Positions 5,922 to 6,272 of a stretch of 6,272 bases of DNA are shown piece by piece. The notes beneath the pieces are model-generated. The model was given only the letters and a program-made list of their open reading frames with translations. It was not told the origin of the DNA and did no database searches. Both the position numbers and the translations under genes were made by a program. Position 1 is the first letter of the stretch, and each line of letters begins with the position of its first letter. Origin of the DNA: MKRK01 sp001896915. Its GTDB lineage: Bacteria > Bacillota > Clostridia > Oscillospirales > Acutalibacteraceae. Location of the stretch: positions 1 to 6,272 of the forward strand of contig CALJJF010000218.1 in the NCBI GenBank assembly GCA_937973935.1. Reading direction: 5' to 3'.

Positions 5922-5943
5922 CTTTGAAGAATGTTCTTTTTGC

Positions 5944-6272
5944 TTAAGTATTTCTGTAGGATGCGGTTGGATTGTAAAAACAGTGCTGATTGATTCTTGT
6001 AAACCAATAGCCGTTTTGGTTCGGGAAATTATTTTGACAGACAGGCTTAAACGGGTTCATATACCATAGATTTTCGCTGCCTGCACCGGAATGGATGCCG
6101 CCGTTGATTGCCCAATCGGCAATACGGAAATGGACATCCTCGGGTGTTGCCGTCCATACATTCTGATCGTTTCGTATCCCGCCTAACACTGTTTTGTAAC
6201 AGGAATATTGGCAGGCTTGTTCCAAAACCCGCCGCAAGTCCCCCTGATTGACCCGCTGATATTCCCCATAAG
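5944..6272 (-). CDS. Spore cortex-lytic cell wall hydrolase, CwlJ/SleB family (N-terminus outside window)
   Basis: The frame is open from the window's right edge to the TAA at 5946-5944 and gives 108 C-terminal residues. An in-frame TTG at 6237 is not the start, because the family sequence continues upstream as YGEYQRVNQGDLRRVL. That block, followed by DVHFRIADWAINGG (45-58), LWYMNP (68-73), FPNQNGYWFTRI (82-93) and HCFYNPT (96-102), matches the Hydrolase_2 domain of CwlJ and SleB, which degrade spore cortex peptidoglycan at germination. The family's conserved catalytic Glu lies in the missing N-terminal part and cannot be checked. CwlJ is about 140 residues and SleB longer with a signal peptide and binding domain; the window does not show which applies. 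The downstream GerQ-like gene favours a CwlJ role. Confidence 0.85.
   Translation of the reverse strand, partial: YGEYQRVNQGDLRRVLEQACQYSCYKTVLGGIRNDQNVWTATPEDVHFRIADWAINGGIHSGAGSENLWYMNPFKPVCQNNFPNQNGYWFTRINQHCFYNPTASYRNT

Overview
The window looks like chromosomal DNA from a low-to-moderate GC, endospore-forming member of the Clostridia (Firmicutes). The evidence is AGGAGG-type ribosome binding sites, near-consensus sigma-A promoters (TTGACA-N17-TATAAT and TTGACA-N17-TATACT), a TTG start, an XRE regulator of typical Firmicute sequence, and a spore-germination gene pair (GerQ-like coat protein and CwlJ/SleB-family hydrolase) at the right end. This taxonomic placement is inferred from style and gene families, not from a marker gene. 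I see no tRNA, rRNA, CRISPR array or insertion sequence.

Layout, left to right. (1) 1-170: the last 44 codons of a small protein resembling the C-terminus of DUF6809 proteins, closed by a clear intrinsic terminator. (2) 171-2157: a consensus promoter, a leader of about 200 nt with small repeats, then a 516-residue membrane-anchored XRE regulator. Its outside portion is two tandem copies of one beta-rich domain. A strong terminator follows. (3) 2155-3547, minus strand: a translationally coupled pair, an orphan PstS-like phosphate-type binding protein followed by a small four-helix membrane protein. (4) 3548-3677: a compact divergent control region. (5) 3678-5357, plus strand: a two-domain GH3 enzyme of the beta-N-acetylhexosaminidase (NagZ) type without a signal peptide. 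(6) 5367-5412: a perfect 21-bp stem between convergent genes, probably a bidirectional terminator. (7) 5451-6272, minus strand: a CwlJ/SleB-type hydrolase, cut by the window edge, followed 34 nt later by a GerQ-like coat protein with a Met-Gln-Gly repeat.

How they may work together. The right-end pair matches the cwlJ-gerQ arrangement known from some Bacillus species, in which GerQ is needed to place CwlJ in the spore coat; this is the best-supported functional unit. The GH3 enzyme would act on N-acetylglucosaminides such as muropeptides in the cytoplasm. The binding-protein pair has no ABC permease or ATPase in view, so transport is not shown and a sensing or surface role is possible. The XRE protein has the layout of a one-component transmembrane sensor, with DNA binding inside and duplicated domains outside; its targets and ligand are unknown. 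Nothing seen here shows the window to be one integrated new system. The best candidates for undescribed biology are the XRE transmembrane protein and the orphan binding-protein/four-helix pair.
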